Source: JACJXF01 sp964349045 (lineage in GTDB: Bacteria; Bacteroidota; Bacteroidia; Bacteroidales; GCA-2748055). Taken from it: a DNA stretch of 39,693 bases. The position numbers were made by a program, and so were the translations under genes. Below, one piece after another: positions 8,600 to 17,235 of the stretch (position 1 is the stretch's first letter; each line of letters begins with the position of its first letter). The stretch is from positions 1 through 39,693 of the forward strand of contig CAYGFI010000025.1 in NCBI GenBank assembly GCA_964349045.1, read 5' to 3'. Below the pieces are notes generated by a model. The model did not search any database, was not told the DNA's origin, and saw only the letters and a list, made by a program, of their open reading frames with translations.

Positions 8600-9686
8600 C
8601 CTGATCATACTTGTTGTTTTTGTGCTTGGTTCCAGGCCGGACACTACCGCTCAGACTTTCTCAAATAATAAGTCCGTCACACAAACCTTTAAAGTAAGCT
8701 CCGAAACAACTGTAGAGATCAACAACAAATATGGAAGAATTCATGTTATCCCTTGGGATAAAGACTCTGTGCAGATTACAGCTAACCTTAGTGTATATTC
8801 AAACAACCTTACCCGTCTGGAAAAGGTAAAAAACAGCATCAATTTCAATTTTACAAATACTAAGTTTTACATATCTGCAATTACGGATTTTGGTACAAGC
8901 AGCAACCAGATTTTAACTGAGCTTAAAAGCATATCGGATGTCCTTATTAACGGACAAAACCAGATTGAAATCAACTATCATGTGTATTGCCCTTCCCAGA
9001 TAAACCTTACCCTGGTTAATAAATTCGGTGATATATATATCGACGATATGATAGGGAAACTGAAAATCAGCCTTTCAAACGGCGACCTGAAAATAAACAG
9101 TATTGAAGGTGAAGCCCAGGTTAACCTGGCTTTCGGAACGGGAATTATTAACGATATCAGGGAAGGCCAGCTTACAGTTTCATACTCCGATATGAAGATA
9201 AAAGATGCGTTGAAACTGGAAATTGACAGTAAATCTTCAAACCTGAATATTGAAAGGGCAGATTATATTAAAATCATCAGTCGCCGTGATAAATACTTTA
9301 TCAACGCCGTTGAGAATTTTTATGGCAATTCGGAATTTTCCCAGGTTTGGATCGAGAACATGATATGCGAAACAGATTGTAGTCTTAAGTATGGAAGCTT
9401 TACCCTTTCAGGTATTCGAAAAGATTTTTGCAGAATAAACCTGAAATCCGAGTATACCGATCTTAACCTTACTTTTCCCGCTGGGAGTAATTATAAAGCT
9501 GATATTTTTTACCCCGAAGGGGCAAGTGTTAATTTCCCTCTGAAAAAGGATCAATACAACTTCCTGAATGAACGCGAAGGTAGTATTCAGTGGCATGCCA
9601 GCTATAAAACCGGAAGCGGTGATGCTTTGCCTAAATTAATAATTGTGGCTGCTCAGAAATGCTATTTAAGTATTGTGGAAAAATAA
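8574..9686 (+). CDS. exported beta-repeat protein (DUF4097/adhesin-like)
   Basis: A 370-residue protein with a signal peptide (SIFSLIILVVFVLGS, likely cleaved after TTAQ). The mature part is a run of short beta-strands (EINNKYGRIHVIPWDKDSV, then VNKFGDIYIDDMIGKLKI, INSIEGEAQVNLAFGTG), the pattern of DUF4097-type beta-solenoid proteins that often follow ECF sigma/anti-sigma pairs in Bacteroidetes. No enzyme motif is seen. It shares its start region with the end of the anti-sigma gene and is followed by a head-GIN lipoprotein. Function is unknown; it may be a cell-envelope stress or adhesion component. Family call is from strand pattern and context. Confidence 0.65.
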   Translation: MKNPKSIFSLIILVVFVLGSRPDTTAQTFSNNKSVTQTFKVSSETTVEINNKYGRIHVIPWDKDSVQITANLSVYSNNLTRLEKVKNSINFNFTNTKFYISAITDFGTSSNQILTELKSISDVLINGQNQIEINYHVYCPSQINLTLVNKFGDIYIDDMIGKLKISLSNGDLKINSIEGEAQVNLAFGTGIINDIREGQLTVSYSDMKIKDALKLEIDSKSSNLNIERADYIKIISRRDKYFINAVENFYGNSEFSQVWIENMICETDCSLKYGSFTLSGIRKDFCRINLKSEYTDLNLTFPAGSNYKADIFYPEGASVNFPLKKDQYNFLNEREGSIQWHASYKTGSGDALPKLIIVAAQKCYLSIVEK

Positions 9687-9713
9687 TTTTAATTCAATTT
9701 AAATATATGTTAT

Positions 9714-10439
9714 ATGAAAAACTCCGGATTGTTCAAGATAATTATAATTAGCGCACTACTCCTAAGTACGGCTTGTTCGGATTCCTTCTGGAACTGCATC
9801 GATGGAAATGGAAGCACAGCAACAGTAAGACGAGTAGTAGGAGATTTTACCAAAATTACCAGTAATGGAAATTTTATTGTTGATGTAAGCATCGGTTCCA
9901 CTACGAGTGTTTCGGTTGAAGCTGATGAAAACCTGCTTTCTTATATAGAAACTTACATACAGGGAAACACCCTCATTATCGAAACTGAAAATAATCGTTG
10001 CATCAGGAGCAGGGAACAGATTTTTGTGCATGTGGTTACCCCATCTGTTTATGAAATAAAATTAGCCGGATCCGGGGTAATCTATTGCGACAATTTGATT
10101 GCAGACGAACTCAGTTATGTTCTGACCGGTTCAGGAGATATCGAAAGCGCTGGCATTTCAGCATATTTTGTGGAAGCAAATCTCACCGGTTCAGGAGAAA
10201 TAATTCTTTCCGGTAATGCACTCCAGACTGATTTCTCAATTTCGGGTTCCGGAAATATTAAGGCATTGAACCTGGAGCAGGATAAATGTATTGCCACAAT
10301 TTCCGGTTCAGGAACTATTTATGCTTTTGTTCAGGATTTGCTGGATGTATTGATTACCGGCAGTGGAAATGTTGTATATAACGGTGATCCGGAAAAGGTT
10401 GTGAAAATAACCGGTTCGGGAAGAGTGATAAAGTACTAG
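9714..10439 (+). CDS. head-GIN domain (DUF2807) lipoprotein
   Basis: A 241-residue lipoprotein with lipobox STAC at the end of its signal peptide (predicted Cys21). It contains seven GSG turns at regular spacing (AGSGVI, TGSGDI, TGSGEI, SGSGNI, SGSGTI, TGSGNV, TGSGRV), the hallmark of DUF2807, the putative auto-transporter adhesin head-GIN domain, a right-handed beta-solenoid. The N-terminal part (VGDFTKITSNGNFIVDVSIG) also fits the family. It would sit in the periplasm or at the surface. It follows the preceding beta-repeat gene by 27 bases and touches the next gene, so all are likely one operon. Confidence 0.88.
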   Translation: MKNSGLFKIIIISALLLSTACSDSFWNCIDGNGSTATVRRVVGDFTKITSNGNFIVDVSIGSTTSVSVEADENLLSYIETYIQGNTLIIETENNRCIRSREQIFVHVVTPSVYEIKLAGSGVIYCDNLIADELSYVLTGSGDIESAGISAYFVEANLTGSGEIILSGNALQTDFSISGSGNIKALNLEQDKCIATISGSGTIYAFVQDLLDVLITGSGNVVYNGDPEKVVKITGSGRVIKY

Positions 10440-10954
10440 TGTTAAATAAAAATAAATATGAAAAAATATTTATCTTAATCCTTATAGTTGTTAACCTTTC
10501 CGCTTCAGCTCAGTTTAGTGGCAAAGAGGTCGGTATCAGAGGAGGAATCACTTCCGGATTCACTTTCCGTCAGTATCTGGAAGATAATTTCTCCTATGAA
10601 GGATTACTGAGTTTCAGACAGGATGGATTGCAATTTACCCTCCTTCGTCAGATACACCAAAAGACCTTGTTTGACATCTCCGATAATCTTTACCTGGTTT
10701 TTGGTTATGGATCTCATGCAGGTTTCTTTTATGCTTCGGATTATAAATTATTCATAAATATCCCTGTGTTTTATCCGGAACGAAGATTTTCACCCGTGGC
10801 AGGGATTGATGGATATGGCGCACTCGAATACCGAGTGAGTTCATTCCCCTTAACCTTTGCCATTGATTATAAACCCTTTTTTGAAGTCTCGGCATACCAG
10901 TTTTTTAAGATAAGCATCTGGGATATGGCATTTGCAGTAAAATATCGCTTTTAA
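10439..10954 (+). CDS. small exported protein, outer-membrane barrel-like
   Basis: A 171-residue protein with an N-terminal signal peptide (KIFILILIVVNLSASAQ). I recognise no named family. The mature part alternates polar and aromatic residues (TFRQYLEDNFSYEGLLSF, LYLVFGYGSHAGFFYA, MAFAVKYRF) and ends in an aromatic residue, typical of small outer-membrane beta-barrels. The start is a GTG whose G is shared with the stop codon TAG of the head-GIN gene, which points to translational coupling. Confidence 0.6.
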   Translation: MLNKNKYEKIFILILIVVNLSASAQFSGKEVGIRGGITSGFTFRQYLEDNFSYEGLLSFRQDGLQFTLLRQIHQKTLFDISDNLYLVFGYGSHAGFFYASDYKLFINIPVFYPERRFSPVAGIDGYGALEYRVSSFPLTFAIDYKPFFEVSAYQFFKISIWDMAFAVKYRF

Positions 10955-11018
10955 TAATTGAAAATAAAATTCCACAGCATGTGAATTCCATATAACTATT
11001 AAAATAAATTAACTAAAT

Positions 11019-11669
11019 ATGAAAACAATAATTCTATTTTCGATAATTGTTCTGACAAGTTTCAGCGCTCATGCACAGTTTGTGCGCAGGGATAATGGTG
11101 AAACCAGGTCAGATAATGAAATCCGGACAATTATGGGTGGTAAAAATCACTCGAATGGCGGTTATGGTTCTTTCGGTGCGGGATACACTATTATTGATGA
11201 AAAAGATGCCGTTATCCTCACCGGACGCGCGGCATGGATAATCGGCCATTCACTGGCCATGGGTTTTGCCGGGACCGGATTTGTAAATTCCTTCAGCCCG
11301 GATACTCAATCCGACCGGATAGTTAACCTGACAGGTGGGTATGGCGGGTTCTTGTTTGAACCAATTCTTCTTCCTAAATTTCCGATACATTTGTCGTTCC
11401 CTGCTATCGCGGGAATTGGCGGAATTGCATATACATCGAGCATCCAACCCGACAATTCATTTGAATATTACGATACCTGGGTCGAAGATACTGAAACATA
11501 TCTTATTGCTGAACCCGGAGTGGAACTTGAACTGAATATTATGAAATTCTTCAGAATGGCTTTTGGGCTTAGTTACCGTTTTACTACGGATATTAACTGG
11601 AATTACAGCAGACCGGATGTACTGGAAGGCTGGAGTGCAGGGATGACCTTTAAGTTTGGGAAATTCTGA
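11019..11669 (+). CDS. exported protein, outer-membrane barrel-like
   Basis: A 216-residue protein with a clear signal peptide (IILFSIIVLTSFSAHAQ). The rest has Gly- and aromatic-rich strands (GGYGSFGAGYTII, AAWIIGHSLAMGFAGTGFV, FGLSYRFTTDINW) and ends MTFKFGKF, consistent with an outer-membrane beta-barrel. No specific family is recognised. It lies 64 bases after the preceding barrel-like gene and may close the operon that starts with the sigma factor. An 8/9-bp repeat element starts seven bases after its stop. Confidence 0.6.
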   Translation: MKTIILFSIIVLTSFSAHAQFVRRDNGETRSDNEIRTIMGGKNHSNGGYGSFGAGYTIIDEKDAVILTGRAAWIIGHSLAMGFAGTGFVNSFSPDTQSDRIVNLTGGYGGFLFEPILLPKFPIHLSFPAIAGIGGIAYTSSIQPDNSFEYYDTWVEDTETYLIAEPGVELELNIMKFFRMAFGLSYRFTTDINWNYSRPDVLEGWSAGMTFKFGKF

Positions 11670-11675
11670 TAGGAC

Positions 11676-11732
11676 GTGACGACGTGATGACGTGACGACG
11701 TGACGAGCGTTACGACCGTTACGCCCATCACG
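11676..11732. repeat. short copy of an 8/9-bp tandem, palindromic repeat family
   Basis: Three 8-base units (gtgacgac, gtgatgac, gtgacgac) are followed by 9-base units (gtgacgagc, gttacgacc, gttacgccc) and a terminal atcacg. The two ends pair imperfectly (gtgacgagcgttacg against cgttacgcccatcac, 12 of 15 positions), so RNA from either strand can fold. It lies between the stop codons of convergent genes, seven and three bases away from them. A much longer copy with the same ends is at 23643-23882. Confidence 0.8.
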
Positions 11733-11735
11733 AAA

Positions 11736-13817
11736 TCAATTGTCTTTATAAAATGTATCCACCCCCTCCTGAAGAAACGCCGTAAAACTACTCACATTCA
11801 GATCTTTACCCCTGGGAGTTAATAGGACCTTTCCATCCGTATCAAGTAAAACGTACAATGGAGTAGCAAGGGTATTAAAATTCTCAATTTGAAAATTCTT
11901 GTGGATGTCTCCCAGTGTCTTTAAAACCTTACCATCTTTCGCTGTTACCCATTCGCTTTCATTCAACCTTGTTTTATCATCAGTATAAAGTGAGATTATA
12001 ACGAACTCATTTTTAAGAAGGTGTAAGACCCCGGGCTCGGGCCATACCTGGTTCTCCATTTGCTTGCAGTTACTGCAGAAATGTCCGGTGAAATCCAGAA
12101 AAACCGGTTTGTTTTTTGATTTGGCGCACTTCATTCCATCTTCAAAATTGAAATAACCTTTTAATCCCAGCGGAAGTTCAAAAAGCTCATCGTTTTTTCC
12201 CGGTCCACAGAATGTCTGACGGGTTTCTTCCGGACTTGTGTTTACAGCTCCGGGCGAGAAAGAAAAAGCGCTTGATGATTTGGGTGGAATAAGCGACGAA
12301 ATGGCCCTCAGGTCAGCTCCGAAAATCCCTGTAAATAAATAAATTGCAAAAACAAAAGCAGCCATGGCCATCAGGAGCCGCGGCACAGAAACAAAAGGCA
12401 CTTCGCTGTCGTGAGCAAATCTGAGCTTTCCAATCAGGTAAAATCCAAGCATTATTGAAATCACAAGCCAGATTGCAAGATATACCTCACGGCTGAAAAT
12501 TCCCAGATGATACGATTGATCCATGCTGCTGAGAAATTTCATACCGAAAGCAAGAACAATAAATCCCAGGACTACTTTTACTGAGTTCAGCCAGCCACCG
12601 GATTTCGGGAGATTCTTCATCATAGAAGGGAAGATGGCCAGGACAGTGAAAGGTAATGCAAACGCAAGGGAGAAAAAGAACATCCCGAGGATGGGCTTTA
12701 AAACCTCTCCACCGGTTGCTGAAATAAGCAGACTGCCTACAATCGGACCGGTGCAGGAAAATGAAACCAATACTGTTGTCACGCCCATGAAGAATGGACC
12801 CGCCAGGCCTCCACGGTCGGCATTTTTATCTGCGCTGTTTACTAATCCCGACGGCAACACTAACTCAAACATCCCAAGGAAAGAAGCGGCAAATATCATA
12901 AAAAGAAGGAAAAAAATTGTATTGGGTATCCAATGGGTGCTAAGCATGTTTCCAATATCGGCATTCATACCGGTAAGACTTACCAGTACGCCTATTCCGG
13001 TATAAACCAGTATCATGGAAAAACCAAACACCAATCCTTTTAGAACCGCTGGTCCACGGTTTTCACTTCCCCTGAGAAAAAATGAAATTGTCATGGGTAT
13101 CATGGGAAAAACGCAGGGAGTAACGATAGCAGCCAATCCCGCTATAAAAGCAATAAGTAGAAATAGAAACATCGAATCCTTTTCCTGATCCGGAAGGTTT
13201 GAAATTTCAGTCTGTATTTCGGGGGATTCAGAAATTGTGGTCTGGGAGGACTCTTCAACAGGTATTTCTGACTTTGTTGCTGCCGGGATGTCCGTTTGTA
13301 CCTGATTTTCAAGTAATGTAACTTTTCCCGGGACCTCAGCCGGAACTTCAGCAGTTCCTGCAGCGAGAATTATTTCGAAATCCTGAATGAATGGAGGTAA
13401 ACAGGTTTCATCGTTACAACACTGGTACTCAATGCTTACTTTTAGTGTTGCAGGCTGGTTGGTAATATTCCGGACCTGCTGACTAAACAAAGCTTTTTTG
13501 GCATACATTCCAACATCAAAGCGAAAACCTTCATCAAATTTTATGATGGGTTTGGTAAGTTCTTTTAATTCACCGGTAAGTTCTAATGATGTATTGGGTT
13601 CAAATGTAAAAGTGGTTGGGATGGGACCCTCTTTCTCCAGCTTGATGGCATAAACATGCCAGGGTACATTTATTACAGCGGTAAAAACTATTTCCTGTTT
13701 TCCATCAACAGGATCGCTAAGTTTGTATTTCCATGAAACCGGATTTTCAAACTGGGCAGAAAGCAGGTTTGCTGCTAAAAGTATGGTTGTAGTGAGAAGA
13801 AGTTTAAGTTTTTGCAT
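11736..13817 (-). CDS. dsbD: DsbD-type thiol:disulfide interchange protein
   Basis: Carries reducing power across the inner membrane to periplasmic thiol proteins. The 693-residue protein has three parts. An N-terminal signal peptide and alpha-like domain contain the YQCCNDETC cluster (residues 132-139). A central membrane domain (about 215-505) has the CcdA-type cysteines Cys235 in VTPCVFPM and Cys355 in SFSCTGPI. A C-terminal thioredoxin domain has the active site CSNC (581-584) in DFTGHFCSNCKQME. Full length with no missing cysteine pair. It has its own promoter, so it need not be transcribed with rng, which lies 91 bases upstream. Confidence 0.93.
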   Translation of the reverse strand: MQKLKLLLTTTILLAANLLSAQFENPVSWKYKLSDPVDGKQEIVFTAVINVPWHVYAIKLEKEGPIPTTFTFEPNTSLELTGELKELTKPIIKFDEGFRFDVGMYAKKALFSQQVRNITNQPATLKVSIEYQCCNDETCLPPFIQDFEIILAAGTAEVPAEVPGKVTLLENQVQTDIPAATKSEIPVEESSQTTISESPEIQTEISNLPDQEKDSMFLFLLIAFIAGLAAIVTPCVFPMIPMTISFFLRGSENRGPAVLKGLVFGFSMILVYTGIGVLVSLTGMNADIGNMLSTHWIPNTIFFLLFMIFAASFLGMFELVLPSGLVNSADKNADRGGLAGPFFMGVTTVLVSFSCTGPIVGSLLISATGGEVLKPILGMFFFSLAFALPFTVLAIFPSMMKNLPKSGGWLNSVKVVLGFIVLAFGMKFLSSMDQSYHLGIFSREVYLAIWLVISIMLGFYLIGKLRFAHDSEVPFVSVPRLLMAMAAFVFAIYLFTGIFGADLRAISSLIPPKSSSAFSFSPGAVNTSPEETRQTFCGPGKNDELFELPLGLKGYFNFEDGMKCAKSKNKPVFLDFTGHFCSNCKQMENQVWPEPGVLHLLKNEFVIISLYTDDKTRLNESEWVTAKDGKVLKTLGDIHKNFQIENFNTLATPLYVLLDTDGKVLLTPRGKDLNVSSFTAFLQEGVDTFYKDN

Positions 13818-13855
13818 ATTTTAACCTATGTAATATTTCAGTTCTTTTCAAAACG

Positions 13856-13889
13856 CAAATATAGAAAATAAAGTATTCACATAAGTCAA
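13856..13889 (-). promoter_or_regulatory. promoter of dsbD
   Basis: Minus-strand TATATTTG (13863-13856) matches the Bacteroidetes -7 element. A TTG at 13889-13887 is a possible -33 with a long 23-base spacer. The site lies 39 bases upstream of the dsbD ATG. Confidence 0.45.
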
Positions 13890-13908
13890 TATGTCGTATG
13901 ACCCGGCG

Positions 13909-15465
13909 CTATAGGCCGAAATCCACCTCATCACCATCTTTGTTAAAAACCTTAAACTCCAGCAAGCTGTTGGATAAACTGTCTTTAACAATTATTTTAC
14001 ATCCGAGCTCTTTACTCCAGGCTTTACCCATAGTGTTAAACAGTCCTTTATTAAGATAAGCGGCAACAAATGGATGGGTTCTGAGAGTAATCTGTTTCAG
14101 TTTAAACTTTGTAAGAATTTGCTTAAGCTGGGCTTTGATTGTATCGGTGTAAAGCAATGTTGATTCTACTTTTCCGGTACCAAGACATGAGGGACATGTT
14201 TCAATGGTCTCGATATGCATTTCAGGTCTTACCCGCTGACGGGTGATTTGCATCAGTCCGAATTTGCTCAGGGGAAGAATATGATTTTTAGCGCGGTCTT
14301 TAACCATTATCTCTTTCATCTTTTCATAGAGCATTTGTTTATGCTCGTTTGAATGCATGTCAATAAAATCAATAACGATTATGCCTCCCATATCACGAAG
14401 ACGCAGCTGGCGCGCAATTTCTTCTGCAGCCGCCAGGTTTACATCCAATGCATTGCTTTCCTGGTCGCTGTCAGATTTGCTGCGGTTCCCGCTATTCACA
14501 TCAATCACATGAAGAGCTTCAGTATGTTCAATGATCAGGTAAGCGCCGCTTCTAAAGGAAACGGTTTTACCAAAGAGTGTTTTAATTTGCCGTTCAATTC
14601 CGAATTTATCGAAAATAGGATCTGGACCCTGGTAAAGTTTTACTATTTTACTTTTTTCCGGAGCAATTTCCTGGATATAATGACGGATTTCGCGGTAAAT
14701 ACTTTCCTCGTTAACAACGATATTTTCAAAGTTTCCATTGAGAATATCCCTGAGAATGGCAGAAGTCCGGTTTATTTCACCAATCAGAAGGCGGGGTACA
14801 CCCGGTTTGAAATTTTCAAATGCATTTTCCCAGCGTTCTACCAGTCCGCGTAATTCGCCGTCGAGTTCTGCTACCTTTTTTCCTTCGGCAGCGGTTCTGA
14901 CAATTACCCCGTAATTTTTAGGTTTGATACTGAGAAGGAGGTTTTTCAGACGTTCTTTTTCCTCCTGGGGTTCAATTTTGGAGGATACTGATACCTTATC
15001 AGCAAAAGGCATAAGCACAATGTTTCTACCTGCGAGAGAGATCTCGGATCCTAACCTGGGCCCTTTGGTTGAAATAGGTTCTTTAGCTACCTGAACCAGT
15101 ACAGTCTGTCCGACTTTAAGGATATCAGTGATTTTTCCTTCTTTATTAATATCGTTATCACGTTTAAATTTAGGAACAGGAATCATTTTCCCTTTTCGTG
15201 ACTGCGCAATATTAAGGAATTTGTTTAAGGTGCTAAATTGTGGACCCAGATCAAGGTAATGCAAAAATGCATCCTTTTCATATCCAACATCTACAAACGC
15301 AGCATTTAACCCCGGCATAATCTTCTTCACCTTACCCAGATAGACGTCACCAACAGTAAATTTGGTGTCAGTTTTCTCTTTATTAAGCTCAAGGAGCTTT
15401 TTATTCTCAAGTAGGGCAATTGCGATTTCTGAGGCAGATGCGTCAATTACCAATTCGTTGCTCAC
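13909..15465 (-). CDS. rng: ribonuclease G (RNase E/G family)
   Basis: An endoribonuclease for rRNA maturation and mRNA decay. The 518-residue protein begins with an S1-type RNA-binding region (about 35-130, VGDVYLGKVKKIMPGLNAAF). The catalytic DNase I-like region has magnesium ligands Asp322 (VIDVNSG) and Asp366 (VIDFIDM). The zinc-link CPSC is at 424-427. It lacks the long C-terminal scaffold of RNase E, so the G type fits best. It follows the small ribosomal protein gene by 119 bases; the hairpin in that gap may limit read-through. Confidence 0.95.
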   Translation of the reverse strand: MSNELVIDASASEIAIALLENKKLLELNKEKTDTKFTVGDVYLGKVKKIMPGLNAAFVDVGYEKDAFLHYLDLGPQFSTLNKFLNIAQSRKGKMIPVPKFKRDNDINKEGKITDILKVGQTVLVQVAKEPISTKGPRLGSEISLAGRNIVLMPFADKVSVSSKIEPQEEKERLKNLLLSIKPKNYGVIVRTAAEGKKVAELDGELRGLVERWENAFENFKPGVPRLLIGEINRTSAILRDILNGNFENIVVNEESIYREIRHYIQEIAPEKSKIVKLYQGPDPIFDKFGIERQIKTLFGKTVSFRSGAYLIIEHTEALHVIDVNSGNRSKSDSDQESNALDVNLAAAEEIARQLRLRDMGGIIVIDFIDMHSNEHKQMLYEKMKEIMVKDRAKNHILPLSKFGLMQITRQRVRPEMHIETIETCPSCLGTGKVESTLLYTDTIKAQLKQILTKFKLKQITLRTHPFVAAYLNKGLFNTMGKAWSKELGCKIIVKDSLSNSLLEFKVFNKDGDEVDFGL

Positions 15466-15523
15466 AATAATAGATTATCTGTTAAAGGTAATCCTAAGGA
15501 AAGCTACATTACAACATGCTAAA

Positions 15524-15550
15524 CCTAAAGAACCAATAAGGATCTTTAGG
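15524..15550 (-). terminator. hairpin between the small ribosomal protein gene and rng
   Basis: cctaaag/ctttagg arms pair around a five-base loop (eight pairs, one T-T mismatch, then two G-C pairs). On the minus strand it is followed only by TTT, so it would be a weak terminator or attenuator. It may set the ratio of hup and the small basic protein to rng. Confidence 0.4.
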
Positions 15551-15584
15551 TCTAATAAACTGATTTTCTTTCGCTTAAAAAGCC

Positions 15585-15674
15585 TTATTTCTTCTTATGT
15601 CTGTTTTTCCTCAAACGTTTTTTACGTTTGTGGGTCGCCATCTTATGTCTTTTTCTCTTTTTTCCGCTTGGCAT
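15585..15674 (-). CDS. 29-residue basic ribosomal protein (AURKAIP1/COX24 domain, bS22/mS38-like)
   Basis: A tiny gene that length filters usually miss. From the ATG at 15674 it reads MPSGKKRKRHKMATHKRKKR, then nine more residues ending NRHKKK and TAA. Lys, Arg and His make up most of the protein. The sequence and size match the AURKAIP1/COX24-domain proteins annotated in many Bacteroidetes, relatives of mitochondrial mS38 and actinobacterial bS22, which bind the small ribosomal subunit. It lies 11 bases downstream of hup on the same strand and is probably co-transcribed with it. I worked the translation out by hand. Confidence 0.85.
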   Translation of the reverse strand: MPSGKKRKRHKMATHKRKKRLRKNRHKKK

Positions 15675-15685
15675 GACTTAATCCT

Positions 15686-15976
15686 CTACTTGGTTTTTAC
15701 ATTACTCTTAACTTTTCCAACAAATGTTTTTGCCGGTTTGAAGGATGGAATCCAATGTTCCGGAATAATAATGGTAGTATTCCTGGAAATGTTACGGGCA
15801 GTTTTCTTTGCCCTTTTCTTAACTATGAAGCTGCCGAATCCTCTAAGGTAAACATTCTTGTTTTTACCTAAAGAATCTTTTACAGTTTCCATAAAAGCTT
15901 CAACTGTCTTTTGTACAGTTACCTTTTCGATTCCAGTGTTTCTGGAAATCTCGTTAACGATATCTGCTTTAGTCAT
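15686..15976 (-). CDS. hup: HU-family DNA-binding protein
   Basis: A nucleoid-associated histone-like protein that bends DNA as a dimer. The 96 residues cover the whole HU fold: N-terminal helices (MTKADIVNEISRNTGI, VQKTVEAFMETVKDSL), the conserved NVYLRGFGSF turn, a beta-arm with KKRAKKTARN and the terminal helix (PSFKPAKTFVGKVK). The arm tip is IIIPEHW where many HU proteins have a proline-containing RNPQTG type of tip, a common variation in Bacteroidetes. It is the first gene of the minus-strand group hup, small ribosomal protein, rng. Confidence 0.95.
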   Translation of the reverse strand: MTKADIVNEISRNTGIEKVTVQKTVEAFMETVKDSLGKNKNVYLRGFGSFIVKKRAKKTARNISRNTTIIIPEHWIPSFKPAKTFVGKVKSNVKTK

Positions 15977-16029
15977 TTTTAAATGCTTTAATTATCAATG
16001 AATTACAATTCTATTTCATATTTGGTTTG

Positions 16030-16037
16030 CAAATATA
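16030..16037 (-). promoter_or_regulatory. -7 element of the hup promoter
   Basis: Minus-strand TATATTTG (16037-16030) lies 53 bases upstream of the hup ATG. A TTG at 16064-16062 is 24 bases further, longer than ideal, so only the -7 element is claimed. Confidence 0.4.
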
Positions 16038-16113
16038 GTTTATTTCTCCCTATATATAAAACACAAATCTATATTTTTTCCTTATATAAATTATTTTTAC
16101 ACAAAATTATCCT

Positions 16114-17166
16114 ATGGAAATACATGAAAAACTAGGATCATGGTACGAAAAAGAGAAGCGGGATTTACCCTGGCGAAATTCTTTGGATCCTTATAAAATA
16201 TGGCTTTCAGAAGTAATATTGCAACAAACCCGTGTTGCTCAGGGTATCGGTTATTACCAACGGATACTCAAGAAATTTCCTGATATATTTTCTCTTGCAA
16301 GGGCTGAGTCAGATGACGTTCTTAAAATATGGCAGGGTTTAGGTTATTATTCACGCGCCCGGAATCTTCATGAAACAGCGCGCTATATTGCTTTCCAAAG
16401 AAACGGCCGGTTTCCTGTTTTATACTCTGAACTCCTGAAACTGAAAGGTGTTGGCGAGTATACTGCAGCAGCTGTTTCCTCAATTATTTCCAACGAACCC
16501 AGGGCGGCTGTCGATGGAAATGTTAAAAGGGTTCTTTCGAGATTGTTCTCGGTCGGGGATGAAATTAACTCTTCCGCAGGGAAAAAAACAATCAACTCCC
16601 TTGCGCTACAAATCCTCGATCCTAAAAATCCGGGGCAACATAATCAGGCAATTATGGAGCTGGGTGCAAAAATCTGTCTGCCAAAAAAACCATCCTGTAT
16701 CATCTGCCCGCTCAATGATGTTTGCCTTGCATTAAAAGATAATATAGTTGCTGAACTCCCTGTAAAATATAAAAAGCCGGGAGTTACCAACCGGTATTTT
16801 ACCTACCTCATAATCAGAATAAGGAATACGATAAGACTTCAGAAGAGAACCGGGGGAGATATCTGGGAAGGATTGTACGAATTCCCCCTGATTGAAACCC
16901 CGGAATTAAAGGAGTTAAATAAGTTACCCTTATTGGTTGCTGATTTTCTGAAAACAACCATAGATTCTATTCAGATTAACAGAATCTCTGAAACTTTTAC
17001 TCATAAACTCAGTCACCGACTTATCACCTGCCGTTTTTTAACTATATCTGTTTCAGGGGATCTTAACTCGTCGTCAATCCCGGGTAAAGTGGTAAATATA
17101 AAGGATTTCGCCCTTTTTCCTGTACCTAAACTGATTGAACGGTATATAAGCAGCGCCGGCTTTTGA
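16114..17166 (+). CDS. mutY: A/G-specific adenine DNA glycosylase
   Basis: Removes adenine mispaired with 8-oxoguanine. The 350-residue protein has the catalytic Glu33 (SEVILQQTRV), the helix-hairpin-helix LKGVGEYTAAA (110-120) with catalytic Asp134 (AAVDGNVKRV), and the iron-sulfur cluster ligands Cys188, Cys195, Cys198 and Cys204 in C-x6-C-x2-C-x5-C spacing. A NUDIX-like C-terminal domain follows from about residue 220 and recognises 8-oxoG. It is complete and followed by ssb after 69 bases, the common order in this phylum. Confidence 0.96.
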   Translation: MEIHEKLGSWYEKEKRDLPWRNSLDPYKIWLSEVILQQTRVAQGIGYYQRILKKFPDIFSLARAESDDVLKIWQGLGYYSRARNLHETARYIAFQRNGRFPVLYSELLKLKGVGEYTAAAVSSIISNEPRAAVDGNVKRVLSRLFSVGDEINSSAGKKTINSLALQILDPKNPGQHNQAIMELGAKICLPKKPSCIICPLNDVCLALKDNIVAELPVKYKKPGVTNRYFTYLIIRIRNTIRLQKRTGGDIWEGLYEFPLIETPELKELNKLPLLVADFLKTTIDSIQINRISETFTHKLSHRLITCRFLTISVSGDLNSSSIPGKVVNIKDFALFPVPKLIERYISSAGF

Positions 17167-17181
17167 AATACATCTCCGCAA

Positions 17182-17211
17182 TTGGTCTGATCATTTATTT
17201 TTGTATCTTTA
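17182..17211 (+). promoter_or_regulatory. promoter of ssb
   Basis: TTG at 17182-17184 and TATCTTTA at 17204-17211 (seven of eight to TAnnTTTG) are 19 bases apart. This predicts a start near 17218, about 18 bases before the ssb ATG. A second match, TATTTTTG at 17196-17203, has no well-spaced -33. Confidence 0.5.
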
Positions 17212-17235
17212 CTTTCAAATTCAAAAGAAGAGTAT

